This document shows positions 11,580 to 21,772 of a stretch of 64,000 nucleotides of DNA, piece by piece. The position numbers and the translations under genes were made by a program. Under the pieces are notes generated by a model that saw only the letters and a list, made by a program, of their open reading frames with translations, was not told the DNA's origin and ran no database searches. How positions within the stretch are numbered: the stretch's first letter is position 1; each line of letters starts with the position of its first letter. This DNA comes from Aselliscus stoliczkanus (taxonomy: Eukaryota > Chordata > Mammalia > Chiroptera > Hipposideridae), in assembly GCA_033961575.1 (NCBI GenBank), contig CM066737.1, positions 48,770,771 through 48,834,770 of the forward strand, written 5' to 3'.

Positions 11580-12159
11580 GAAGAAGAATGAAATCGTACC
11601 ATTTGTAACAATATGGATGGACCTAGAGACTATTATGTTAAGTGAAATAAGTCAGTCGGAGAAAGACAAACACCATATGATCTCACTTATATGTGGAATC
11701 TGAAAAACTGAATGAATGGGCAAAGTAAACAGAAATAGACTCATAGATATAGAGGAAAAACTGAGGGTTGCTAGTTGGGGGGTGGGAATGAGGGAGAACG
11801 GGAAGGGATTAGACAGCATAAAAAGGTAACTACAATATTGCCACAGGGATATGGAAGACAGTTCTGGGAATATAATAATGTCGCAAATATTTTGTGGCGT
11901 GTCAGATGGTCACCTGTCTTGTTAGGGAGACCACTTCATGGATGGAGTAGAGGTATTATCACTGTACTGTACACCTGAAGCTGATGTTGTATAATATTGT
12001 GTGCCAACTGTAGTTGAATATATAGGTAGTCATGGGATGTGGAGTATACTGTGGAAGGGAGTCAAAGGAATTGTAATAGATATGTATGATATAGGGGGAG
12101 GAGTGGGGTGGCGTACTGGGCGAGGGGATTGTCACTTTGAGGGGTAAAAAGTGTAACTA

Positions 12160-12600
12160 GGGCCGGCCGAGTGGCGCATTGGTTAAGAGCTGGTTTTGGG
12201 ATGCCAGCGGCCCTGGTTCCGATCCCACATCTGAGGGCCAGTGACACTGCCCTCCACAGCAAACAATAATTCCACCTGGAGCTGGACTGTGCGAGCCCTG
12301 ATGACGGTGTAGGCCCTTGCTGCAGTGGACTGCCATAGGCTATAGTGAGCAGCTGGCAGCCAGTGTGAGTGGCTGGCAGCCAGCATGAGCTGCCAATAGC
12401 CATGGTGAGCAACCATCCAGAGGCCAGCGACTGATGTGCCTCATCCGGGAAGAACACAATGATGATACCAACATGGGCCAGTGAAGCAATGTCCTCCGTA
12501 ACTAGACTGAAGAACAAAAAGACAGCAACTTGTCTGTTCCCCTTCCCCTATTCCCCAATGATGTTCCCTTCCCCCAATTCCCCAATAAAATCTTTTTTTA
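12160..12600 (+). mobile_element. Long-form tRNA-derived SINE (441 bp)
   Basis: It starts with the same serine-tRNA-like head as the short SINE, up to CACTGCCCTC. It continues with about 340 bp of extra body and ends in a conserved tail CAACATGGGCCAGTGAAGCA ... CCCCAATAAAATCTTT. A perfect 14-bp target duplication, AAAAAGTGTAACTA, is at 12146-12159 and 12601-12614. Related long copies are at about 20114-20566 (+) and 25908-26361 (-). Confidence 0.93.
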
Positions 12601-12689
12601 AAAAAGTGTAACTATTGCACTGTGTTGTACACCTGAAACTTATTTTTAAAAATGTTTATTTCACAATAAAAGAATTTTTTAAAAAACTG

Positions 12690-12932
12690 CTTGCGTGATA
12701 TAACGTTCAATTCAGATGAGGCTGTAAATCAGCACCTTTGTCAGTTTTCCGCAAATAAAGACAGGTCCTGCTATGAATGAGGAGTTATGAAGCTCACTGA
12801 AAGATGGCAAAAGATTATTGAACAAAACGGGCAATATATCATTGATTGATCTTTGTTCTTTATATAAATAAATGACCTTTGAAAAACATAGACAAAATAT
12901 GTCATGACTTTTCCAAAGACCCAATAAGTGAA
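12690..12932 (+). pseudogene. Mariner transposase C-terminus plus 3' terminal repeat
   Basis: The frame starting near 12710 reads to MKLTERWQKIIEQNGQYIID and a stop near 12849, with one internal stop. This is the usual C-terminus of a mariner-family DDE transposase, which cuts and pastes mariner elements at TA. It is followed by about 80 bp ending ATGTCATGACTTTTCC and ACCCAATA, which matches one half of the MITEs at 7958 and 62221. The 5' part and the catalytic triad are missing, because the fragment begins directly after an L1 A-tail. It cannot transpose. Confidence 0.82.
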
Positions 12933-12984
12933 CTTGTGTAATTCTGTGTTGTTCAAGGGTCAACTATATATTCACTCCCTTAAC

Positions 12985-13282
12985 AATCTCATGATTTTAA
13001 ATATTGTGGTGCATTATCTGCAAAGATGGCTGGGAATTCCTCTCATTGCTGTATGTGAACATTGTTCCTCCTTTGAGTAGGTGAAGTCTATTTATTTTCC
13101 TTTTTGAATCTGGACTGGACTAGTAACCTGCTTTGACTCACAAAACGTGATGAAATTGGAATGTTACATACAGTTCTTGGCCTAGCCCTTAAGAGACCTA
13201 GCAACTTCTGCTTTCTTTGAATCCAGTTCCCATGTATGAAGCTTATGTTACATAAGTAAAGAAGAGACCATGGATAGAGAGA

Positions 13283-13377
<95 letters not shown>

Positions 13378-13590
13378 CATGGAGGAGAACTAAGATGTCT
13401 CAGACAAGAGTCAGCACCAAGGCCCCAGGCATGCATATACCAGCTGCAGCTGAACTCACAGATAATGCAGCCAGGTGAGTCATGACAAAGTCACAGAATC
13501 ATGAGGAATAGTAATGCATTATTGCTTCAAGCACTAACTTTTAGGTTTTCTTTCAACATAGCGATAACTGAAAAGAAATGGTATCAGCAT
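12985..13590 (+). mobile_element. MLT1-like LTR (ERVL-MaLR), solitary, with internal microsatellite
   Basis: Phrases match the MLT1 group of old retrotransposon LTRs: a GAATCTGGACTGG ... CTGCTTTGACTCAC stretch, CCTTAAGAGACCTAGCAACTT and ACTTTTAGGTTTT near the end. No internal retroviral coding sequence is seen, so this is a solo LTR or a fragment. A TG/GA microsatellite has grown inside it. Confidence 0.65.
13286..13373. repeat. Compound (TG)n(GA)n microsatellite
   Basis: About 20 TG units (13286-13324) run directly into about 24 GA units (13325-13373). The frame across it (Cys-Val then Arg-Glu repeats) is an artefact of the microsatellite. Confidence 0.98.
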
Positions 13591-13689
13591 GCTGATGACT
13601 CCAAAATTTTTACTTCCAGCTTGAATCTCTTCCCACTTCATGTATATAACTGTCCATCAAATGGCTAAGGGTCACTACAAGTCTAACAT

Positions 13690-13820
13690 AGACTGTTTAT
13701 TTTTATGGTAACAACCTTATTAAGGTATAATCCACAAATCATACAATTCACCCATTTAAAGTGTCCAGTTCAATGGTTTTTATTATATTCATGAAGATGT
13801 ATCACAGACCTTTGATTTGC
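13690..13820 (-). repeat. Old L1 3'-end fragment
   Basis: The phrases TTATTAAGGTATAATCCACA and CACCCATTTAAAGTGTCCAG resemble the antisense 3' end of ancient L1M elements. Short and diverged. Confidence 0.6.
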
Positions 13821-13829
13821 ACCTCCCAC

Positions 13830-14745
13830 CCAAAAAACCCTACCCTCTTCTTTACTGATCTCAAGTCTAAAAATCATCAGAGGCCCCTCTCTTTACCTCC
13901 TACTGCTCATCCAATCCATTGGCAAGTTCTGACATCTTTGTCTTTAAAATACATCACAAATTTAACTACTTCCTTTCACTTCCACGACCCCCATCCTAGT
14001 CTGACCATCTCTTCTTGCCAGGTATACTGTAATAGCCTCTGAACTGGTCTCTCTAGCCCCCCACCTTAATGGTAATCCACTCATATGACCCTTAATTAAT
14101 TCTTCACGAATCAGAGCAATGATTTAATAGCATAGATGATGCCTCTGTCTGAAACCCATAAATGTCTTCCTGTTACAGAGTAAACCCCAAACTGCTTACC
14201 ATAGCCTACAAGACCTCTGTTTATATCTGACTTTACCTCCTACCACTTACCCCTGACTCTCTCTGCTCTAGACATGTTGATTTTCTTTGTGTTCCTTCAA
14301 GCCATTAAACTCATTCCTGGGCCAGCCGAGTGGCGTGGTGGTTAAGCACTGGCTTGAGAAGCCAGTGGCCCCGGTTCGGGTCCCACATATGAGGGCCTTT
14401 GACACTGCCCTCAAAAAAAAACCCACAAAAAACAAAAACTTATTCCTGCCTCAGGGCCTTTTCAGAAACTACCGCCACCTGAAGTGTTCTTTTCTCAAAC
14501 TTTCACATGGTTTGCTTCCTTAATTAGGTGTTTGTTCAAAAGTCACCTCCTGAGAAAGGCTTTCTGTGATCATGTTATCTAAAATATGAGTTCTCCTTCC
14601 TCTTCCAATCAAAGGTCACTTTTTTAATGGCCTTATGCTGATTTATATTTTCTTTCTAACACTTATCACTACCTGACATTATATACTACATTTAGTTGTC
14701 TATGTGCTTGTTGTTTGTTTACCCTGTAGTGGCAGCTATGTAAAT
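13830..14745 (+). repeat. L2 LINE 3' portion, split by a SINE
   Basis: The sequence follows the L2 3' end: TCATCCAATCCATTGGCAAG, TAATAGCCTCTGAACTGGTC, CCCCAAACTGCTTACCATAG, then after the SINE CAAAAGTCACCTCCTGAGAA and TTATCACTACCTGACATTAT. L2 is an ancient non-LTR element. The copy is highly diverged and non-coding. Confidence 0.85.
14322..14437 (+). mobile_element. tRNA-derived SINE inside L2
   Basis: Short SINE with box B GGTTCGGGTCC and an A-rich tail interspersed with C. A 13-bp target duplication, AAACTCATTCCTG / AAACTTATTCCTG, flanks it with one mismatch. Confidence 0.94.
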
Positions 14746-15189
14746 ACTCGCTTCATATCTTCTTCAAGAAAATCTCTAGCAGGAAGCATAATTGACAGTT
14801 CCAGCTTATATCCCTTTGGATACACCACAACATTGTTACCAAAGCCACATTTCTCCCAGGCTGCTTCTAGCCAATGATTGAACATGGCAGGCATACTAGA
14901 ACTGGCTTATTCCTGAAGGATGCAGGACTACTTTAATGTGTAACTTTGGCTCAGGGCTTCCCCATTGACCTGGCCAAAACTTTCTTAGAATGGTGCTGCA
15001 GTCTGAGAGTCTTTCTACCCAAGTTTCCTTTTGCTCTCTTCTTTCACAAAGGTCAGACATTCATTGGGGTCTGAAGACTCTCTGTGCTCACACCTCCTCC
15101 CTCCTCTTTATCCCTCTTATACATTTCCCCCAATAAATGTCTTATACATCTAAACTCACGTTGACATCTGCTTATTGAAAGACCCAAAC
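14746..15189. repeat. Possible ancient LTR-like remnant
   Basis: The right part contains CCCCCAATAAATGTCTTATAC and ends GAAAGACCCAAACTAATACA. This resembles the polyadenylation-signal end of an old LTR, but I cannot name the family. The left part (about 14746-14900) is unassigned. Confidence 0.35.
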
Positions 15190-15649
15190 TAATACACCTA
15201 TTATGTGCCCCAGTGAAGTATCATGAATATACTTGTGGGACCACTGTACCAACAGAGACCTGGAAGTCAGACAAGGCCACTGAGGGTGGGGGCCTCGATG
15301 TCCAGAGGCAATGGCATAATCAGAAGACAGCCACAGTGGATGCTATTTTATTTCAAAAGGCATATGGAACCACTTGCATGCAATATATGTCAGTCCAGAA
15401 AGCAGTCCAGACCAGCCATCCTGCAGCAAACACCAGCAGAGACAGGCAGGATGGGATGGCACTGAAAATTGGCCATCCTTTCACCAACTTCTAGGAGGAT
15501 CTGAAAAATTTCTCTTATATCACCTGTATCCCAGTGGGGTGGGGAGATCTTGAATAAGATTAGACCATTAATAGTAAATGAAGAAGTCATATTGTTTGTA
15601 CAGTTATATGTAGTATATAAATCACTCACCATATAGAAAAGAGGACATT
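15190..15649. other. Unique sequence
   Basis: No gene or repeat is recognised. Two overlapping open stretches of 80-93 codons (15213-15494 and 15223-15465) have no recognisable domain, and I treat them as chance. Confidence 0.5.
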
Positions 15650-15664
15650 AACATCTCTAGTTTT

Positions 15665-15771
15665 TTGGGGTTTTTTTGAGGGCAGTGTCACTGGCCCTCA
15701 TATGTGGGACCTGAACCGAGGGAGCCGGCTTCTTAAGCCAGTGCTTAACCATCATGCCACTCGGGCGGCCC
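15665..15771 (-). mobile_element. tRNA-derived SINE, antisense
   Basis: Short SINE with a diverged head (TCGGGCGGCC). A perfect 15-bp target duplication, AACATCTCTAGTTTT, is at 15650-15664 and 15772-15786. Confidence 0.95.
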
Positions 15772-15849
15772 AACATCTCTAGTTTTAACTAAACCATTCC
15801 AGGGCTTTTTATGGTCAACTTTAAAGCTAGTTAATTGAAGCATATAAGT

Positions 15850-15985
15850 TGAAAGATCTGGGTTTAGTCTTATCTTTGCTTTTTATTAATTTTATGGGCC
15901 TGAAAAACTCTGAGTTTGTTTCCTCATCTATAAAACAGGATAATCTATCTTCTATGCAAATCACATGATTATGGTGAAGAAAAAC
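15850..15985 (+). repeat. MIR SINE fragment
   Basis: It follows MIR: TGGGTTTAGTCTTATCTTTGC, GAGTTTGTTTCCTCATCTATAAAACAGGATAA. Diverged and non-coding. Confidence 0.75.
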
Positions 15986-16691
15986 AACATATTGAAAAAC
16001 CCAGAGGACTTCCAGTAAAATGGCGCAATAGACAGACGCTGTGCTAACTGCCTCCCAGGATCACACCAAAATTACAAACAAATTATACAGCATTCAACCC
16101 TGGAGGTCCCCAGAACATTAGATGAACAGAACCACTAAACGAAGAACTTAAAGAGGAGGCCACGTCGGGTCTGGTAGGACAGGCAGAGATGAGAGAGGGC
16201 GAGCCCCATCAGGGAAGCCCTAGCCGTGGGAAGCTTGTCTGGTTGGGGGAGAGACCCTCCGGCCGCACACCAAGCTCACCAGCCCAGAGCTCCTTTGCCG
16301 GGAAGAGGAGTTCTAAAATAGCCGGCAGTAAATTATTGAGGACTCTCTTTGCTCAGCTCGGTGAGGCTAAGAGCAGCTGGAAAATTAGTGGGGCCGGCAC
16401 CCAGGCTTGCTCGCCTGTGAGCACGTACCTGGTTACTGGTGGAGGGAGTGGCTGTGTGGGCCAGACCCGGGAGCCTGCAGGGACGGACTGAACTGAGCAC
16501 CTTTGGTGCAAAGGCTGGAGGTTTTCGATCCGTTGTTCCCGTGGTGTGGAGCCTGCGCGTGACTGGTGTAGGGAGGACTCCATTTTGTCGGGCTTGGGCC
16601 CGCCCATGGAGGATCAGGTCCGAGACCTCATTGGTCTGGTGGAATTGGTGCAGAAGTGCATGTGTGTGCGTGCGAGCGTGCCTGCGGCCTT

Positions 16692-17020
16692 GGATCCCCA
16701 CCCTCTGCCCGGCTTATACTGTGTTGCCAGGGAAATGCTGCGTAGGTGCCTTCCGGCTCCAACAGGCAGCTCACTGAAACCTGGGAGTGCGCAAACCTAC
16801 TCGGATCCCCACCCTCCGCACTGCTTGTGCTGCGTTGCCAGGGAAACGCCTGCTGGGCATGCTCCGGCTCCAACAGGCAGCTCACTGAGACGCGGGAGTG
16901 TGCAAGCTGCCTCGGGTCCCTGCTCTCCTCACTGAACTTGCAGAGTTGCCAGGCTTGTGATTGGTTGTTGGGCTGCTCGGCCTGATCTGCGAGCGGCTGA
17001 TTGGGACAGGCTGAGACTGG
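16692..17020 (+). promoter_or_regulatory. 111-bp tandem units in the L1 5' UTR
   Basis: Units begin at 16692, 16803 and 16914 (exactly 111 bp apart). Each carries GGATCCCCACCCT or GGGTCCCTGCTCT near its start and GTTGCCAGG in its first half. The first two share GGCTCCAACAGGCAGCTCACTG; the third is partial. The L1 5' UTR holds the internal promoter, so these are candidate promoter monomers. The related L1 at 48395 has only two units (49198 and about 49310). Confidence 0.85.
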
Positions 17021-17130
17021 GAGTTTTCCTGGGACTGTTGGGCCCTGAGCTGTGTGCCTGCATGATCCAGCCAGGGCTCTCCTGGTGATCTATCTAATAC
17101 ATCAAAGCAATCCCAGAGCGACAAGCCAGA

Positions 17131-17996
17131 ATGGGGAACAAAGACATGTCACAAGTAAAAGATCAGAAGAATCCTCTAGAAATGGAACTAAATGAAACAG
17201 GGATCCAACCTTTCAGAGACAGAGTTTAGAACACTGATGATAAGAATGTTTAAGGAACTTAGCAAGGACATAAAGAAGGATAGGGAAACCATAAAAAACA
17301 GCCTGTTAGAACTAAAGAATACAATAACTGAAATGAAGAACACTCAAAAAATTCACCAGTAGAATAGATGAAACAGAGGAGCGGATCAGCGATTTGGAAG
17401 ATAAAATAGCAGAAATCACCCAGTTGGCACAGCAAAAAGACCAAAGAATAAAAAGCAATGAAAATCGTTTAAGAGCCCTATGGGACAAGGTGAAGCACAA
17501 CCACCCTCGACTCATAGGAATACCAGAAGGAGAAGAGAAGAAGCAAGGGGTCGAGAATGTATTTGAAAAAATAATGACTGAAAATTTCCCTACCCTGGTG
17601 AAGAAAATCAACATACATGCCCAGGAAGTGCAGAGGGTTCCAAACAAGCTGAACTCAAACAGGTCCACACCAAGACACATCATAGTGAAAATGGCAAAGG
17701 TTAAAGACAGAGACAGAATCCTAGAGGCTGCAAGAGAAAGACAGCAGGTTACATACAAAGGAACTCCTGTTAGACTAACAGCTGACTTGTCTACAGAAAC
17801 TCTGCAGGCCAGAAGGGAGAGGCAGGAGATATCCAAAGTGACACAAAATAAAGGCCTACAACCAAGATTGCTCTACCCAGCACAGCTATCACTTAAAATT
17901 GAAGGAGAAATAAAGAGCTTCTCAGAAAAGAATAAGCTTAAGGAATTCATTACCACCAAGCCAGTATTGCAAGAAATGTTAAAAGGGCTTTTTTAA
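17131..17996 (+). pseudogene. L1 ORF1, C-terminal two-thirds open, N-terminus broken
   Basis: ORF1p is the trimeric RNA-binding protein of the L1 particle. An ATG at 17131 (MGNKDMSQVKDQ...) starts the expected protein, but stops and frameshifts break the coiled coil up to about 17390. From 17394 to the stop at 17994-17996 the frame is open for 200 residues. It covers the end of the coiled coil, the RNA-recognition domain (LIGIPEGEEK, ENFPTLVKK, TPRHIIVKMAK) and the C-terminal domain (QPRLLYPAQLSLKIEGEIKSF). It ends LQEMLKGLF, as in the copy at 49969-50965. This is the best preserved ORF1 in the window but cannot make a full protein. Confidence 0.88.
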
Positions 17997-18054
17997 ACAA
18001 AAGAAAGGGGTAAACAAGCTAACCCAGGGAGACCAGGAATACAAATAACAAAAT

Positions 18055-18646
18055 GGCAATACATATGCACCTATCAATAATCATTTTAAATGTGAATGGG
18101 CTAAATGCTGCAATCAAAAGACAGAGAGTGGCTGAGTGGATAAGAAAATAGGACATATGTATATGGGGTTTACAGATGGAATAAGATATTTCATGCAAAT
18201 GGAAATGAGAAAAAAAAGCTGGAGTAGCAGTACTTATTTTGGACAAAATAGACTTTAAAATGAAGACTACAGTAAAAGACAAAGAAGGGCACTATAACCC
18301 TAATAAACATGTATGCACCCAACATAGGAACTCCTAATTACATATAACAGATTTTAACAGACATAAAGACAGAGATCAACAGTAACACTATCATAGTAGG
18401 GGACTTCAACGCCATTGTCACCAATGGACAGACCCTTTAGACAGAAAATCAACACAGAAAGAGGGGCCTTAAATTACACTTTAGACCAGCTGGACTTCGT
18501 TGATATTTTTAGAGCATTTCACCCTGAAACAACAGGATATACATTCTTCTCAAGTGCACATGGGACATTTTCCAAGATAGACCACGTTAGGCCACAAAAC
18601 AAGTCTCAGTAAATTTAAGAAGATTGAAGTCATATCAAGCAGATAT
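18055..18646 (+). pseudogene. L1 ORF2 endonuclease fragment
   Basis: It begins MAIHMHLSIIILNVNGLNA-like at about 18055 and continues through the apurinic-type endonuclease domain in several frames. The stretch 18415-18612 is open and includes the DIFRAFHP and FFSSAHGTFSKIDHV motifs. It stops at the phrase KFKKIEV near 18640, where ORF2 is cut by a deletion. No reverse transcriptase remains. Non-functional. Confidence 0.82.
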
Positions 18647-19372
18647 AAAGGAAAAACTGATGGTTGTTGGCTGAGAGGGAGTGGGGAACAGGGAGAGGGG
18701 GAAGGTTTTGAACAGTGTAGATGGGACTACAATGTTGCTGCAGGGAGATGGGGGCAGTTCTGGGAATGCAATTGATAATGTTGTGAAGAGACTATTATGT
18801 TGTGTGAAATAAGCCAGTCGGAGAAGGACAGGTACCATGTGATCTCACTTGTGTGTGGAGTCTGAAGAGCTGAGTGAATGATCAAAGTAAATAGACTCAT
18901 AGATGCAGAGGAAAAACTGAGGGTGGCTAATTGGGAGGGGGGTGGGAATGGGGGGGAAGGGGAAGGGATTAGACAGCATAAATAGACAACTACAATATTG
19001 CCACAGGGAAATGAAACAGTTCGGGGAATATAATAATGTTGTAAAAATTTTGTGCCATGTCAGATAGTCACATGTCTCGTTAGGGAGACCACTTCATGGA
19101 TGGAGGAGAGGCTTGATCACTGCACTGTACACCTGAAACTGATGTTGTATAGTATTGCATGCCAACTGTAACTGAATATGTGGATGGTCACGGGATGTGG
19201 AGTATACTGTGGAGGGGAGTCAGGGGAGTTGTGATAGATATGTATGATATGGGAGGGGAGTGGGGTGGCGAACTGAGGGAGGGGGGTTTTCACTTTGGGG
19301 GGTAAAGAGTATAACTATGGCATTGTGTTGTACACCTGAAACTAATAAAAATAAATAAATAAATAAACTAAC

Positions 19373-19789
19373 CATACACAAATAGACATTGTATAGACAT
19401 TATTTTGGTAGAGTATCCAAAGCATCCTACCTCCCTGAAATAGAAGAGTTGTTGAAACAGCTTATTAAATTGAGTTAGACTGAATTTCATTGCATGGTGG
19501 AAACATCTGGCTCTGGGAGTAAAAAAAAAAACCAAAAAACAAAAAAAAGACCCATATGTAAGTTATTTTGTTAATTTTATAAAGTATTATGTAAATATAA
19601 GATTGTTTTTAAAGATCCATTACAACCTGAAAATGCTGACCGACTCTTCAGACTGCTTTTAAATTCTGAGTCTACTTTTGTATAATGTTGCCCTCTGCTG
19701 TTATCTATTCTTTACTTCAGTCCATACAAGAGACATAGTTTATATCATTCTATCCAAGACTATTAGAGTTGGAATGATACATAGAGATC
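19373..19789. other. Unique AT-rich sequence
   Basis: No gene or repeat is recognised. A poly-A/AAAC stretch sits at about 19519-19550. Confidence 0.5.
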
Positions 19790-19905
19790 AGTTAGCCTCA
19801 TTTTAAAGATGAGGACAAAGCATAAGCATATGGTGAATTGTCTAAAATCAGTCAAATCCAGACCAGAACCCAGGCTTCTAGACTCCAAGATCACTGTCTT
19901 TTAGT
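19790..19905 (-). repeat. MIR SINE fragment, antisense
   Basis: It reads CATTTTAAAGATGAGGACAAAG ... CCAGACCAGAACCCAGGCTT, the reverse of the MIR core and tRNA-like part. Confidence 0.75.
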
Positions 19906-19914
19906 CAGATAACA

Positions 19915-20085
19915 ATATAAAAGTATAAAAGCATTATACAATATAGTCGATAATATGGTAGTAATGGTGTATGGTGTCAGATGGCTGAGACTTATCGGAA
20001 TGATCATTTCATAAGTTATATAAATGTCTAATCACTATGTTGCACAACTGAAACTAATATAATGCTGTATGTAAAATGTAATTGG
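19915..20085 (+). repeat. Old L1 3' end (L1MA-like)
   Basis: TAATATGGTAGTAATGGTGT, GATCATTTCATAAGTTATAT and CAACTGAAACTAATATAATG follow the old L1 3' UTR end. Confidence 0.75.
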
Positions 20086-20113
20086 AGGAAAAAAAGATTA
20101 AAAAGTAAAAAAG

Positions 20114-20566
20114 GGCTGGCCGAGTGGCGCATTGGTTAAGAGCTGCCTTCGGATGCCATTGGCCCTGGATCAGATCCCACATATGAGGACCAGTGACACT
20201 GCCCTCTACAGCTAAGATGGTGAACAGCAGCTCCACCTGGATCTGGGATGCTGTGAGTCTCCAGCAACAGCATACCTGCAGCCTCTGCTGCAGTGGGCTG
20301 CCATAGGCTACAGTGAGTGGCTGGGAAGCCAGCATGAGCAGCCGGAAGCCAGTGTGAGCTGACAACAGCCGCTATGAGCGGCGGTCCAGCAGACGGCGAC
20401 TGATCTGCCTCACCCGAGAAGAACGTAATGACGATACCAACATGGGCCAGTGAAGCAATGTCCTCCACAACTAGACTAAAGAACAAAAGAACAGCAACTT
20501 GTCTGTTCCTGTTCCTCAACGCTGTTCCCCACCCCCAATTCCCCAATAAAAATCTTTAAAAAAAAA
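20114..20566 (+). mobile_element. Long-form tRNA-derived SINE
   Basis: Same architecture as 12160-12600: serine-tRNA-like head, CACTGCCCTC, extra GC-rich body, then CAACATGGGCCAGTGAAGCA and CCCCAATAAAAATCTTT with an A-tail. The head is diverged (GGATCAGATCC at box B). Confidence 0.9.
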
Positions 20567-20589
20567 TGACAGGTCTAAAAAAACACTAT

Positions 20590-20705
20590 GGAGGACCGGC
20601 TGAGTAGCGCAGTGATTAAGCGCTGGGTTGGGAAGCCAGCAGCCCCAGTTCGAGTCCCACATATGAGTGCCAGTGACACTGCCCTGAAAAAAAATAAAAT
20701 AAAAA
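20590..20705 (+). mobile_element. tRNA-derived SINE
   Basis: Short SINE with box B GTTCGAGTCC, close to the tRNA consensus. It is flanked by AAAAACACTATGGAG on both sides (about 20578-20592 and 20707-20721), so its first bases may overlap the duplication. Confidence 0.93.
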
Positions 20706-21009
20706 TAAAAAACACTATGGAGTTTGAAATAAATGTCCAAATATACTTTATTGTCTTGCCTCAATACTCGTTCTTCCTCCTAAACTTATTATTAACCTTA
20801 AAAGAGTTATCGGCGGCATCTATCCAGTCACCCAAGATGGAAACATCAAAGTAAGATTTAATTCTGTCACCACTTTACCCATTAAATGTGTTATGTAGTC
20901 TCTCTCAGCAATCTCATCCATCTGAAGACTAAACATTCCACCTCCTAAACCTATTTCTACCTTCTAAGTCTATTGACATTATCCTCTTTTTTTGGATCTA
21001 CTGATCAAT
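20706..21009. other. Mostly unassigned, possibly old LINE sequence
   Basis: The phrase ATCCAGTCACCCAAGATGGAAAC near 20822 is reminiscent of L2, but the match is too short to be sure. No gene is seen. Confidence 0.4.
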
Positions 21010-21772
21010 TTCTTTTAAATACTTTAATTAAAATTTATTGGGATGACAATGGCTAATAAAATTACATAGGTTTAAAGTGTACAATTCTACAATAATATAT
21101 TACATTATATGTTCATGTCCCAGAGTCACTTCTCCTTCCATCACCATATATTTGATCCCATTTACCCTCATCTACCACCCCTCCCCGCTTACCCTTTGGT
21201 AACCACTGTGTCTATGAGTTTTTGTTTCTTCATTTGTTTTTCTTGTTCCTTTGTTGTTTTAAGTTTTATATCCCACACACTTATGAATGAAATCATATGG
21301 TTCTCTACATTTTCTGTCTGATTTATTTGGCTTAGCATAACAATCTCAAGATCCATCCATGTTGTCACAAATGGCACTATTTCATCTTTTCTTATGGTGG
21401 CATATATTCCATTGTTTATATATACCACATCTTCTTTACCAATAAATGTGTTGAAAGACCCTTTTGTTGTTTTCATGTCCTGGCCACCATAAATAAAGCT
21501 GCAATGAACATCAGAGCACATATAACTTTATGAATAAATGTTTTCAGATTTTGGGGGTAGATACCTAGGAGAGGGATTGCTGGGTCATATGCTAACTATG
21601 TTCTTCATTTTTTGAGGAATCTCCACACTGTCTTTTAGAGCAGCTGCACCAAACTGCATTCCCACCAACAGTGTATGAGGATTATTTTCTCTCCACAGCC
21701 TCTCCAACACTTGTTATTATTTGTGTTTTGATTATAGCCATTCTAACTGGTGTGAGGTGATATCTCTTTGTG

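Larger units (their letters stand above)
9363..12687 (+). mobile_element. L1 (family B 3' end) with inverted 5' segment
   Basis: Positions 9363-10915 carry L1 ORF2 in reverse orientation, from reverse transcriptase back to endonuclease. At about 10916-10919 the orientation flips, and 10919-12687 is sense ORF2 C-terminal region plus 3' UTR ending CAATAAAAGAATTTTTTAAAAAA. This matches an inverted-5' insertion (twin priming) with loss of about 190 codons between the two parts. The sense part carries a 441-bp SINE (12160-12600) and a 27-bp SINE stub (11553-11579). All frames are broken. Confidence 0.7.
16005..19372 (+). mobile_element. LINE-1 (family B), 5' end present, internally deleted
   Basis: The element starts near 16005 with GGACTTCCAGTAAAATGGCG, a typical L1 5' end. 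A GC-rich 5' UTR follows to 17130, then ORF1 (17131-17996), the start of ORF2 (about 18055-18646), and a 3' UTR ending TAATAAAAATAAATAAATAA. Most of ORF2 after the endonuclease is missing. The segment 18647-18785 is 3' UTR-like, yet 18786 onward is again the ORF2 end followed by the full 3' UTR, so the order is not colinear. This 3' UTR type is shared with the L1s at 9363-12687 and 48395-55317. Confidence 0.9.

Noticed and set aside
12062..12517. 151-codon minus-strand open frame, and similar frames over every SINE (peptides like SLALICGTRTGAAGF)
   Set aside because: These are antisense translations of the SINE head, repeated at many SINE copies, not genes.
12690..12932. An active transposase gene
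   Set aside because: Only the C-terminus remains, with an internal stop and no catalytic residues.
13287..13478. Open frame with Cys-Val and Arg-Glu dipeptide runs
   Set aside because: It is a translation of the TG/GA microsatellite.
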